Below, in pieces: positions 54,414 to 63,739 of a stretch of 64,000 bases of DNA; the stretch's first letter is position 1; every line of letters begins with the position of its first letter. A model generated the notes under the pieces. The model worked only from the letters and a program-made list of their open reading frames with translations. It did not search any database and was not told the DNA's origin. A program made the translations under genes and the position numbers. The DNA is from Streptomyces fradiae. Lineage in GTDB: Bacteria > Actinomycetota > Actinomycetes > Streptomycetales > Streptomycetaceae. The stretch spans positions 2,418,001 through 2,482,000 of the forward strand of contig NZ_CP065958.1 of assembly GCF_041270065.1 (NCBI RefSeq), written 5' to 3'.

Positions 54414-56615
54414 TCACTCGGAGTCCTCCGGGTAGTCGCCCGCCTTGTTGTGGAGGCTGGTTGCGATGGTCATGGCCATCTCCCGAAGGGAGGCCCAGGT
54501 CTCCTTCTGCCCGTACAGCGGCGGGGAGGAGATCAGCCCGTCGAGGGCGTGGAGCTGCTCCACGAGCTCCTTCGCATCGGCCAGCGACTCGCCGAGGAGA
54601 GTCCTTCGGTGGGCGATCCGCTGGTCCACGGGCAGCTCGTCCTCACTCCCGTCCGCGCCCTCCTCGAACTGCGCCTCCTCCCCCACGTCGTCCCAGTCGT
54701 CGCCCTCCGCGTCGCCGCTCTGATCCCCCCGCTCGCCGTCCGCGTCGTCGGCGCCGCCCGCCCTTCCGGGCTTCACCCGCTCGGGGAAAGCCGCCGCGAC
54801 CACGTCCCATTCGAGCAGCGGAACGGGGTCGCCACCCTCCCGCAGGATGCGGTCCTCCGCCTCCAGGTCGACGGCGTAGTGCGCGTAGCCCCCCAGGCTG
54901 GGCAGGCCCTCCTGCTGGCTCGCGTTCCAGGGCAGGCCGCTGTCCTGGAACCGCTGCGCCGCGAGGCCCAGGGTCCACAGGCCGAGGAGGTTGCCCTCGC
55001 GCGCGAGCCCTTCGACGACCTTGTGCGTGTCGCTGCGCAGGGGCACCTTGCCGTACGCCCGGCGGGCGCCGAGGGCGGAGCCGACGTTCCGGGTCAGGAG
55101 CTTGTCCGCGATCAGCGCCGTACCACCTGCCAGGGCGAGGGTGAGCCGGGCGTTCTGGTCGCCGCCCATCGCGGGTTCCACGAGGGAGGTGAAGTCGTCC
55201 GTGACGACGGGCGCCCAGCCGTCCTTCAGCACTTCCTTGAAGAGGACGCCTCCGTTCGTCCAGGCGTTGCGGGCCTGCGTCGACGCGCCCTTCTTCGTGG
55301 CCCGCCACGGCTGGTCGACCATCGGTCCGAGCAGCGCCGCGAAGCCCTTGTCGGTCATCCGGCGAACACCCTTGATCTCCTTGGCCCGATGGCGCAGGGC
55401 GTCGTAGAGCGCGGGTCGCGTCAGGGTGTGCACCAGCCGGGTGGCCCGCCACAGCCCGGTGGCCGGCAGCTTCGGCTCGTTGTAGACCGAGGGAAGGTCG
55501 GCGACCTCCCGGCGTCCGACGGCCAGTTCGTAGATGCCGGCCAGCCCGTCGCTCTGGTGGCTCTGCACGACGTGCTTCAGGGCGCGGCCCGCCACCTCCA
55601 CGTTCTGCGCGGCCTCGTCCCAGGCCTTGAACTCGACGTGGATGGAGGCGAGGACGGAGTGCAGCGCGTCGTCGAACACATCGCGCGCGGCGAGGGACGT
55701 GCCTCCGTTCGGCACCACCCCCACCGTCACATGGGCGGGCAGGGTGTGGGACTGCCCGATCTGGACGGCCCGCAGCGGCACGGCCTCGCCCTGCGCCCGG
55801 CCCCATTCCTCGTAGAACTCCGCCCGGAGCTTCTTGCGCCGCCGCTCCCGGGCCAGGGCCATCCGCTGCGTACGCGGCTTGTGCGGCTGTCCCTCCACGA
55901 CGGCGAGGCTGGCGACGAGCACCTCCGCCGCCATCTCCGCCACCGCCTCCGGCTCCTCGTCCGGTCCGGCGAGGACCTTCCAGGCGCTGGCCAGTCGCGT
56001 GATGCCGTCGCGGGCGACGAGCACGTGCACCGGCTCCGAACCGTCCTCGAACTCGTAGACGACCGGGTGGGCGATCAGCGCGCGGGTCACCCGGCGGGCG
56101 AGGATCGACTCCGCGTAGGAGTTGCGGGCCAGCGTCACGGCGAGCGTCTGCCGGATGTGGTTCCGCAGGTGGGCGAGGTTCTTGTAGCGGTAGCGCAGCA
56201 CCGCCTGCGGGCGGTCCTCCTCGGCCGCGCCCTCCACCAGGGGGTCCTCGGTCGCCAGGATCTCCTGGGCCGTCCGCGGCTGGATCCCGGGGAAGAGCTC
56301 GTACAGCCATATCCGGGAGTGGACGGACCGGAGCAGTGCGCCGTCGACGGACTCCTCAAGGAGCAGGCTGCTGTCGGCGTCCCGCGAGTTGTTCAGCTGC
56401 ACGGTCACCGTGGACGGCGTCACGACGGCACGGGCGAGCGCGTGCCAGGAGTCCTCGGGCAGGTAGGCGAGGGAGCTCTCAAGACCCGCCTTCACCAGGG
56501 CGTTCCGGTCGCCCACGCTCGACGCGTCGGGCAGCTCCCGGAGGACATCGGCGACCTCGATCTTCTGCTTGTCCCACTCGATCTCGACCGGTGTTCCCGG
56601 GCGCGTGGCGGACAT
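54414..56615 (-). CDS. 733-residue protein of unknown family with a possible ParB/Srx-like segment
   Basis: I do not recognise this protein. It has no signal peptide or membrane helix and starts at ATG 56615 with AGGAGAGG behind it. Around residues 140-215 is SYAESILARRVTRALIAHPV followed by PVHVLVARDGITRLASAW. The DGITRLA stretch (203-209) resembles the DGxxR turn of ParB/sulfiredoxin-fold proteins, which hold a nucleotide. A basic segment follows (RTQRMALARERRRKKLRAEF, about 245-265). IGQSHTLPAHVTVGVVPNGG (about 285-305) is conserved-looking but unknown. The C-terminal quarter has a highly acidic stretch (about 615-665) before a helical end. It lies downstream of a DUF3800-like gene on the same strand (126 bp). 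Confidence 0.6.
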   Translation of the reverse strand: MSATRPGTPVEIEWDKQKIEVADVLRELPDASSVGDRNALVKAGLESSLAYLPEDSWHALARAVVTPSTVTVQLNNSRDADSSLLLEESVDGALLRSVHSRIWLYELFPGIQPRTAQEILATEDPLVEGAAEEDRPQAVLRYRYKNLAHLRNHIRQTLAVTLARNSYAESILARRVTRALIAHPVVYEFEDGSEPVHVLVARDGITRLASAWKVLAGPDEEPEAVAEMAAEVLVASLAVVEGQPHKPRTQRMALARERRRKKLRAEFYEEWGRAQGEAVPLRAVQIGQSHTLPAHVTVGVVPNGGTSLAARDVFDDALHSVLASIHVEFKAWDEAAQNVEVAGRALKHVVQSHQSDGLAGIYELAVGRREVADLPSVYNEPKLPATGLWRATRLVHTLTRPALYDALRHRAKEIKGVRRMTDKGFAALLGPMVDQPWRATKKGASTQARNAWTNGGVLFKEVLKDGWAPVVTDDFTSLVEPAMGGDQNARLTLALAGGTALIADKLLTRNVGSALGARRAYGKVPLRSDTHKVVEGLAREGNLLGLWTLGLAAQRFQDSGLPWNASQQEGLPSLGGYAHYAVDLEAEDRILREGGDPVPLLEWDVVAAAFPERVKPGRAGGADDADGERGDQSGDAEGDDWDDVGEEAQFEEGADGSEDELPVDQRIAHRRTLLGESLADAKELVEQLHALDGLISSPPLYGQKETWASLREMAMTIATSLHNKAGDYPEDSE

Positions 56616-56664
56616 GTGACCTCTCCTGATCTCGCATGAGTGTGGAAGACTGGCAACGCGGTTC

Positions 56665-56730
56665 TGGCCCGCTCTCAGTGGGCCAGGTCCAGCCCGCCGG
56701 CCCCCGGCCTCGCCGGGGGCCGGCCCTTTT
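56665..56730 (+). ncRNA. candidate structured small RNA or leader with terminator
   Basis: The 126 bp between the DUF3800-like and 733-residue genes hold two plus-strand hairpins. CTGGCCC / GGGCCAG (about 56664-56685) is the first. The second is a 12-bp perfect stem GCCGGCCCCCGG / CCGGGGGCCGGC (56696-56707 and 56713-56724) followed by CCTTTTG. The T-run is only on the plus strand, so a plus-strand transcript would terminate here, antisense to the start of the 733-residue gene. No promoter can be assigned. Confidence 0.35.
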
Positions 56731-56741
56731 GTCTGTGGTGG

Positions 56742-57428
56742 TCAGCGGGCGCTGGGCCCGCACGTGCCGGGGAACGTGGCGCCGAACCAGTGCGCCATCT
56801 CGATCCCGGCGTCGCGCTTGGCGACCGCCTGGTGGGCGGAGTACGCGATCATGTCGGCGGCCTGGAGCAGGCCGTACTCCTGGGACCTGCGGAAGCGGAC
56901 GCCGCCGACGATGCGGCGGCCCCGGTCGGGAAGGCGGTGCAGCGCCTGGGCCAGCTGGCGTTCCGTGCCGTCGCCGTCCACGACAACCATCCCCCTGGTG
57001 CCGGCCTCGGTCAGCTCCTGCTCGATCTGCGCGAGCAGCGCGGCGAAGAGGTCGGGCCGGTCGTGGCCGTAGCGCTGGGTGCGCCGGTACACCACGTGCA
57101 CGTCCGCGCCCGGCATGGTGGCGATGGCCCGCAGTCCGCGCAGGATCACCTCGCGGCTGTGCCGCTGGTGGGCGGCCTTGTCGGAGCTGCGTGAGCGGTG
57201 CAGGTGGCGGCCGCGAGCGCGGGCGAGGTCGACCGAGTGGAGGGGCGCGTGGGCGGGGATGAGCAGCCGGGTGTCCGCCGCCAGTTCGTGGCGGAAGGTC
57301 TGCCAGATCCGCGTCGCGGCGGACAGGTGGGGAAGCTCGATGCGTAAGCGGGCGAACGAGACCAGCGAACGGCCGTCGCCTCCGTCGTCGATCGCGTACA
57401 GACGGGGGGCACTGTTCCTGGAAATCAT
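56742..57428 (-). CDS. DUF3800-like protein
   Basis: Predicted 228-residue cytoplasmic protein. The N-terminus, RLYAIDDGGDGRSLVSFARL, matches the DUF3800 pattern of a first strand ending in an acidic DE-SG-D motif (here DD-GG-D). VHVVYRRTQRYG, VVVDGDGTERQLAQALHRL and the C-terminal EYGLLQAADMIAYSAHQAV fit the later acidic strand and the closing QLAD helix of that family. DUF3800 proteins are thought to have an RNase H-like fold and their function is unproven. The ATG at 57428 has GGGAG seven bases upstream. It is the first gene of the two-gene set with the 733-residue protein. Confidence 0.7.
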   Translation of the reverse strand: MISRNSAPRLYAIDDGGDGRSLVSFARLRIELPHLSAATRIWQTFRHELAADTRLLIPAHAPLHSVDLARARGRHLHRSRSSDKAAHQRHSREVILRGLRAIATMPGADVHVVYRRTQRYGHDRPDLFAALLAQIEQELTEAGTRGMVVVDGDGTERQLAQALHRLPDRGRRIVGGVRFRRSQEYGLLQAADMIAYSAHQAVAKRDAGIEMAHWFGATFPGTCGPSAR

Positions 57429-57890
57429 GGGTCGACTCCCGGGCACGTCTGGGTTGTCTCCAGCACCGTTGCCGGAGGCCCTTCTCACCACCCGGCTCGC
57501 ATGAGGAGGTGGCGAACGCGGAGTGCCTGACCGCCGCGTACCGGGCACACGGCGGTCGTTCCGGGGGCAGATGTCACGGCGATGCGGGATCAGACCTCAT
57601 ATGAAGGTAACCACCCGCACCGGCGACAGCCGGGGACGCCCTGCGGCGGCCCGAGCCTTCGGGGCCGGCACCGGACCATTCCGGCAGCGGCCTCGAACCC
57701 ATGCGCCACGGTGCGGCCTGGTGTCTCGGATGGATCAACGGTAGCGGATGGCCGATCCGATGCGCCATCAAATCCCTTGTATCTACCCGGCCTTGGAGCG
57801 GAGTACGCCATTCCGTCCAGGCCCGGGCACGGGAAAGCCCCCGGTTCCGTTTCCGGAACCGGGGGCTTCGCCGTACCGACGACCAGGGGG
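57429..57890. other. intergenic region between DUF3800-like gene and glyS
   Basis: The 462 bp hold the promoter of the DUF3800-like gene and, at 57835-57868, the terminator of glyS. The stretch 57560-57830 has no repeat, tRNA or open frame I would accept; part of it (about 57740-57790) is AT-rich. Promoter boxes cannot be assigned. Confidence 0.4.
57835..57868 (-). terminator. glyS terminator
   Basis: A 15-bp perfect stem AAGCCCCCGGTTCCG / CGGAACCGGGGGCTT with a TTTC loop. It starts 22 bp past the glyS stop codon and is followed by TCCCGTG on the minus strand, without a T-run. Confidence 0.75.
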
Positions 57891-59270
<1,380 letters not shown>

Positions 59271-59336
59271 GGTGCTCTCTTCATTACGACGACGAAGTGC
59301 GAATGCCACAGGTTACCGGCGCCCCTGGGGCCCGTA

Positions 59337-60866
59337 TCAAATCGGTTCCTCCTCCCTCATCGGGAAGCGGAGGGAGGGCGGTACGCGGGTGTCGGCGGCG
59401 AGGGCCAGATCGGCCCCCGACTTGTACCAGTCTGCCTGGATATCGACGACATCGCCGTTCTCCCCGAACAGCCGCCGCAGTCCGGAGGGGAAGATCCCGA
59501 GCCCGGCCGCCTCGTTCCAGCGCACGGAGCGGAGGCAGTGCCCGTTCCAGTGCGCGATGCCCTCGTCGTTCAGATACATCCGCTCGTGGCGCCCGGCGGG
59601 CCCGAACAGCCGGGGCTTGTACGTGTACGGGTGGTCGTGGAGGGTCTCGGCGAGGGTGTCGTGCCGCTCCGGCTCGAAGGGACTGTCCGCGCCGGGCACG
59701 CACGCGTGGGGCAGCACGAGCAAGGCGGTCGAGGGGTACGAGGCGAGGGCCGCGCGGAGGTCGGCCGGGCCCAGCGCGGCGATCCGCTCGCGCAGCGCCG
59801 GCACGTCGAAGACCTCCAGGCCGGAGAGGTGGTCGAGGCCGGCCGTGACCAGCTGCCCGTGCCGCTGCTCGGCGGTGTCGAGCCGCTCGGTCCAGGCCAG
59901 ACCGAGCCGCCGCACCTCGTCCGCGGCCTTGTCCGCGGCCTCGCCCGCCTCCTCATCCGCGCCCGCGCCCTCCCGGCCGTACCCCGCCAGCTCCCGCAGG
60001 ATCGCGTCCAGGGCTTCGCCCACCGCCGCGGCGCCCATCTCGTCGGTGTCGGCCACCAGCCAGAAGAGCATGCGCCCGCCGCCCACGTACGAGGAGTGGA
60101 CCTCGACGTCGCCGGTCAAATCGGCCGCCACGTGCGGATCGCGCAGCGCCCGGTGGCGCACCAGTTCGGCGGCCAGCCGACCGGCGGGCGAGGCGGGGCC
60201 CTCGTACGAGACGATGGCCAGGTCGATCCAGTGCCCGGGCGCCTGGAGCCAGCAGCCGGCCCGCCCCGGCAGCGGAGCGACGACGGGCCGCTCGACGCGC
60301 GGCCCGTCCGGGAGCCGCGGGTCGAGGGCCTCCGGCGGCGGCCCGCTGAGCAGCAGCACCGCCCCGGCCCGGGTGACGCGCTCGGCGGCCCAGGCGCGGA
60401 CGGCGCCGGCACCGGCGTGGTCGACGAGGTGGTCGAGGGCGAGGGAGCCCCAGCCGATCCGGCCGGGGCCGCGCAGCCCGTAGCGGTATCCGAGCTCCCG
60501 TTCCTGGAACCCCTCCCAGCGCTCCTCGCGCTCCTGCCGCGCCGCGACGCGCCGCGCGGCGGCGGCGAGGCCGGCCACGGGCGGCTCGGCGAGCGCCCGG
60601 CAGAGCCGGTTCACGGCCTCGGCGACGCGTTCGGGGGCGCCGACGAGACGGAAGTGGACGTGGTCGCCCCGCACGGCGGAGTCGATCTCGACGACGGCTG
60701 TCACGGCCGCTACGGCCGTGACGGCGAGCTGCTCCAGGAGCTCGGTGACGCCGCCCAGCGGCAGCGGCTCGTCCTCGACGCCCGTACCGAGCAGCAGGTG
60801 AGCCGTGAAGGGCCCGGGGATGTCGTCCCAGTACAGGGGGATGCCGTTGATCTCCGCGCGCCGCAT
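59337..60866 (-). CDS. M16 peptidase-like protein lacking the HxxEH motif
   Basis: Predicted 509-residue protein with the two-half architecture of pitrilysin/M16 proteins. Near residue 38 it reads GGVTELLEQLAV; alignment by eye with the family's GxAHFLEHM puts E-L-L-E-Q (42-46) where HxxEH should be, so both zinc-binding His are lost. The second half has a long Glu/Ala-rich helix (GADEEAGEAADKAADEVRRL) and SYPSTALLVLPHA. A noncatalytic role is therefore likely. ATG 60866 is preferred over the open frame to 60920, which would enter the Zur boxes. It diverges from znuA and its promoter region overlaps the same Zur-box-like sites, so it may be zinc-regulated. Function is unknown. Confidence 0.7.
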   Translation of the reverse strand: MRRAEINGIPLYWDDIPGPFTAHLLLGTGVEDEPLPLGGVTELLEQLAVTAVAAVTAVVEIDSAVRGDHVHFRLVGAPERVAEAVNRLCRALAEPPVAGLAAAARRVAARQEREERWEGFQERELGYRYGLRGPGRIGWGSLALDHLVDHAGAGAVRAWAAERVTRAGAVLLLSGPPPEALDPRLPDGPRVERPVVAPLPGRAGCWLQAPGHWIDLAIVSYEGPASPAGRLAAELVRHRALRDPHVAADLTGDVEVHSSYVGGGRMLFWLVADTDEMGAAAVGEALDAILRELAGYGREGAGADEEAGEAADKAADEVRRLGLAWTERLDTAEQRHGQLVTAGLDHLSGLEVFDVPALRERIAALGPADLRAALASYPSTALLVLPHACVPGADSPFEPERHDTLAETLHDHPYTYKPRLFGPAGRHERMYLNDEGIAHWNGHCLRSVRWNEAAGLGIFPSGLRRLFGENGDVVDIQADWYKSGADLALAADTRVPPSLRFPMREEEPI

Positions 60867-60904
60867 GATCGAACAGTAGTGCCGTGGGACACACGTCCGG
60901 CAAT

Positions 60905-60919
60905 TGACAACCGTTTCCA
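60905..60919. promoter_or_regulatory. Zur-box-like 15-mer, distal
   Basis: TGACAACCGTTTCCA, a 7-1-7 imperfect palindrome resembling the Streptomyces Zur box (about TGAAAATGATTTTCA). It lies 39 bp upstream of the M16-like gene and 22 bp upstream of the znuA start. Confidence 0.55.
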
Positions 60920-60926
60920 TTTTTGT

Positions 60927-60941
60927 TGAAAATGAGTGTCA
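60927..60941. promoter_or_regulatory. Zur-box-like 15-mer, overlapping the znuA start
   Basis: TGAAAATGAGTGTCA, a better 7-1-7 match to the Zur box. Its last base is the A of the preferred znuA start codon. The overlap implies a short or absent 5' leader for znuA. Confidence 0.65.
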
Positions 60942-61936
60942 TGAACGTACGCCGCCTCATACCCGCCACCGCCCTCGCCGGAGCCGTCTCCCTCGGCCTC
61001 ATCACCCTCACCGCCTGCGGCGGAACCTCCGACGCCGCGGACAAGGGGGGCGACGGCAAGCTGGACGTGGTCGCGTCGTTCTACCCCATGCAGTACCTGG
61101 CCGAGCAGATAGGCGGCGGCCACGTGGCCGTCAACACGCTCACCAAGCCCGGCGTCGAACCCCACGACCTGGAGCTCAAGCCGAAGCAGATCGGCGAGCT
61201 CGGCGAGGCCGACGTCATCCTCTACCTCAAGGGCATCCAGCCCGCCGTCGACGACGCGATCGCCCAGACCGACGTGAAGGCCAAGGTCGACGCCACCACC
61301 CTCACCAAGCTCGAAGAGCACGGCACCGAGGTCGGCCACGAGCACGGGGGCGAAGAGGGCCACGGCTCCGAAGAGGCCGGCCACGAGGACCACGCGGGCC
61401 ACGAGTCCGAGGCCGGTGCCGACCCGCACATCTGGCTGGACCCCGTGAAGTACGCCGAGGTCGCCAAGGGCGTCGGCGCCGCCTTCGAGAAGGCCGACCC
61501 GGCCCACGCCGCCGACTACAAGAAGAACACCGACGCCCTGGTGAAGAAGCTCGGCGACCTGAACACCGCCTTCGAGACGGGTCTGAAGAACACCACCACC
61601 AAGACCTTCATCACCACCCACTCCGCCTTCGGCTACCTCGCCGAGCGCTACCACCTGGAGCAGGAGGGCATCTCCGGCATGGACCCCGAGTCCGAGCCGA
61701 GCCCCGCCCGCATCAAGGAACTCCAGGACATCGCGAAGAAGGACAAGGTCACCACGGTCTTCTTCGAGACCCTCGCGAGCGACAAGACCGCGAAGACCCT
61801 CGCCACCGACACCGGTCTGAAGACCGACGTGCTCGACCCGCTCGAGGGAATCACGGACAAGTCCAAGGGCGATGACTACATCGAGGTCATGCAGTCCAAC
61901 CTCGCGGCGCTGCAGAAGGCCCTCGGCGCCAAGTGA
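60941..61936 (+). CDS. znuA: zinc ABC transporter substrate-binding lipoprotein
   Basis: Predicted 331-residue cluster A-I binding protein that captures Zn2+ outside the membrane. The lipobox is LTACG, preceded by a basic N-terminus and hydrophobic core (ATALAGAVSLGLI). Metal ligands include His in VEPHDLELKP, the His in DPHIWLDPV and the His in THSAFGYL. Between about 127 and 160 lies a His/Glu-rich loop (VGHEHGGEEGHGSEEAGHED and more), typical of zinc-specific members. ATG 60941 is preferred; ATG 60932 is in frame and possible. It overlaps znuC-side sequence by GTGA and is the first gene of the znuACB operon with Zur-box-like sites at its start. Confidence 0.93.
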   Translation: MNVRRLIPATALAGAVSLGLITLTACGGTSDAADKGGDGKLDVVASFYPMQYLAEQIGGGHVAVNTLTKPGVEPHDLELKPKQIGELGEADVILYLKGIQPAVDDAIAQTDVKAKVDATTLTKLEEHGTEVGHEHGGEEGHGSEEAGHEDHAGHESEAGADPHIWLDPVKYAEVAKGVGAAFEKADPAHAADYKKNTDALVKKLGDLNTAFETGLKNTTTKTFITTHSAFGYLAERYHLEQEGISGMDPESEPSPARIKELQDIAKKDKVTTVFFETLASDKTAKTLATDTGLKTDVLDPLEGITDKSKGDDYIEVMQSNLAALQKALGAK

Positions 61937-61968
61937 CCACAGCACAGCAGGAGGCACAGGAGGCACTC

Positions 61969-62736
61969 ATGAGCGACGACCAGCCCGTCATCTCCGTCCG
62001 CGGAGCCACGGCGGCCCTCGGCGCCCGCCCCGTCCTCCGGGGCGTCGACCTCACCGTCCACCGCGGTGAGGTCGTCGCCCTGCTCGGCGCCAACGGCTCC
62101 GGCAAGTCCACCGCCGTCCGCTCCGTCATCGGCCAGGTGCCGCTGACCGGCGGCACGATCGAGCTGTTCGGCACGGAGCAGAAGCGGTTCCGCGACTGGG
62201 CCCGCGTCGGTTACGTACCGCAGCGCACCACCGCGGCCGCCGGCGTCCCCGCCACCGTCCGCGAGGTCGTCGCCTCCGGCCGGCTCGCCCGTCGCCGCTT
62301 CGGCCTGCCGACCAGGGCCGACAAGGCCGCCGTACTGCGCGCCATGGAGCTCGTCGGCCTCGCCGACCGCGCCACCGACTCCGTCTCCGCGCTCTCCGGC
62401 GGCCAGCACCAGCGGGTGCTCATCGCCCGCGCGCTCGCCTCCGAACCCGAGCTGCTGATCATGGACGAGCCGATGGCCGGCGTCGACCTCGCCAGCCAGG
62501 AGATCCTCGCCGCGACCCTGCGCGAGCAGGTCGCCGGCGGCACCTCCGTCCTCCTCGTCCTGCACGAGCTGGGCCCGCTCGAGCCGCTCATCGACCGCGC
62601 GGTCGTGCTCCGCGACGGCTGCGTCGTCCACGACGGCCCGCCGCCGCAGGCCGTCGGCCAGCACGCCCTGCCCGGCCACGACCACGTCCACCCCCACGCG
62701 GCCGACGAGTCGCTCCGTACCGGCCTGCTGACCTGA
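61969..62736 (+). CDS. znuC: zinc ABC transporter ATP-binding protein
   Basis: Predicted 255-residue ATPase that drives zinc import. Walker A is LLGANGSGKST, the signature is ALSGGQHQRVLIARAL, Walker B is ELLIMDEPMAG and the H-loop is VLHELG. The C-terminal tail has HALPGHDHVHPHAADE, rich in His, as often found in ZnuC. ATG 61969 has AGGAGG just upstream and is preferred over the overlapping GTG at 61933. It lies between znuA and znuB in one operon (34 bp to znuB). Confidence 0.93.
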   Translation: MSDDQPVISVRGATAALGARPVLRGVDLTVHRGEVVALLGANGSGKSTAVRSVIGQVPLTGGTIELFGTEQKRFRDWARVGYVPQRTTAAAGVPATVREVVASGRLARRRFGLPTRADKAAVLRAMELVGLADRATDSVSALSGGQHQRVLIARALASEPELLIMDEPMAGVDLASQEILAATLREQVAGGTSVLLVLHELGPLEPLIDRAVVLRDGCVVHDGPPPQAVGQHALPGHDHVHPHAADESLRTGLLT

Positions 62737-62770
62737 GGCGCGGAGAGACAAGAGACCGAGAGACAAGACC

Positions 62771-63667
62771 ATGGACTTCCTCGAACCCGCCTTCATGCAG
62801 CGGGCGCTCCTCGCGGCCGTACTCGTCGGCATCACCGCCCCCGCCGTCGGGATCTACCTCGTCCAGCGCCGCCAGGCGCTCATGGGCGACGGCATCGGCC
62901 ATGTCGCCATGACCGGCGTCGGCCTCGGCTTCCTCATGAACACCAACCCGGTGTGGATGGCGACCCTGGTCGCCGTCGCCGGCGCCGTCGCCATGGAACT
63001 GATCCGGGCGTACGGCAAGACCCGCGGCGACCTCGCCCTCGCGCTGCTCTTCTACGGCGGCATGGCGGGCGGCGTCCTGCTGATCAACCTCTCGCCGACC
63101 GGCTCCAACGCCAACCTCAGCTCGTTCCTCTTCGGCTCGCTCTCGACGGTCTCCACCGAGGACGTCACCACGATCAGCATCCTGGCCGGATTCGTCCTGC
63201 TCGTGACGGTCGGCCTGCGCCGCCAGCTCTTCGCCGTCAGCCAGGACGAGGAGTTCGCCCGGGTCACCGGCCTGCCGGTGCGCGTCCTCAACCTGCTGAT
63301 CGCCGTCACCGCGGCCGTCACCGTCACGGTCGCCATGCGCGTCGTCGGCCTGCTCCTGGTCAGCGCGCTGATGGTGATCCCGGTCGCGGCGGCCCAGCAG
63401 CTCTCCCGGTCCTTCAAGACCACGTTCGTGCTCGCGGTGCTGATCGGCACGGGCGTCACCCTTTCCGGCACGATCACCTCGTACTACCAGGACGTACCGC
63501 CCGGCGCGACCATCGTCCTGCTCGCGATCGGCGTCTTCATCACCCTGGCCCTGCTCGCCGCCCCGCTCGCCCGACGCCGGGCGCGGGCCGCCGAACAGGC
63601 CATCGCGGACTGCGACGCGCGCTGCGTCCCGGGCACCCGGCGCCCCACGGACGACGTGAAGGTCTGA
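62771..63667 (+). CDS. znuB: zinc ABC transporter permease
   Basis: Predicted 298-residue integral membrane permease with about eight to nine hydrophobic segments. Family elements: FMQRALLAAVLVGITAPAVG, QRRQALMGDGIGHVAMTGVG with the coupling Asp-Gly region, SSFLFGSLSTVS and LLVSALMVIPVAAAQQLS. The C-terminal tail is basic (APLARRRARAAEQ). It forms the channel for zinc with ZnuC. ATG 62771 is used. The next gene, zur, follows after 72 bp. Confidence 0.92.
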   Translation: MDFLEPAFMQRALLAAVLVGITAPAVGIYLVQRRQALMGDGIGHVAMTGVGLGFLMNTNPVWMATLVAVAGAVAMELIRAYGKTRGDLALALLFYGGMAGGVLLINLSPTGSNANLSSFLFGSLSTVSTEDVTTISILAGFVLLVTVGLRRQLFAVSQDEEFARVTGLPVRVLNLLIAVTAAVTVTVAMRVVGLLLVSALMVIPVAAAQQLSRSFKTTFVLAVLIGTGVTLSGTITSYYQDVPPGATIVLLAIGVFITLALLAAPLARRRARAAEQAIADCDARCVPGTRRPTDDVKV

Positions 63668-63739
63668 GCCGGGTCTCACGGAAGGGGTACGGGGGGCTGG
63701 CAGAATGGCGGGGGCAGACAAGGATTCAAGGAGGCCCCC

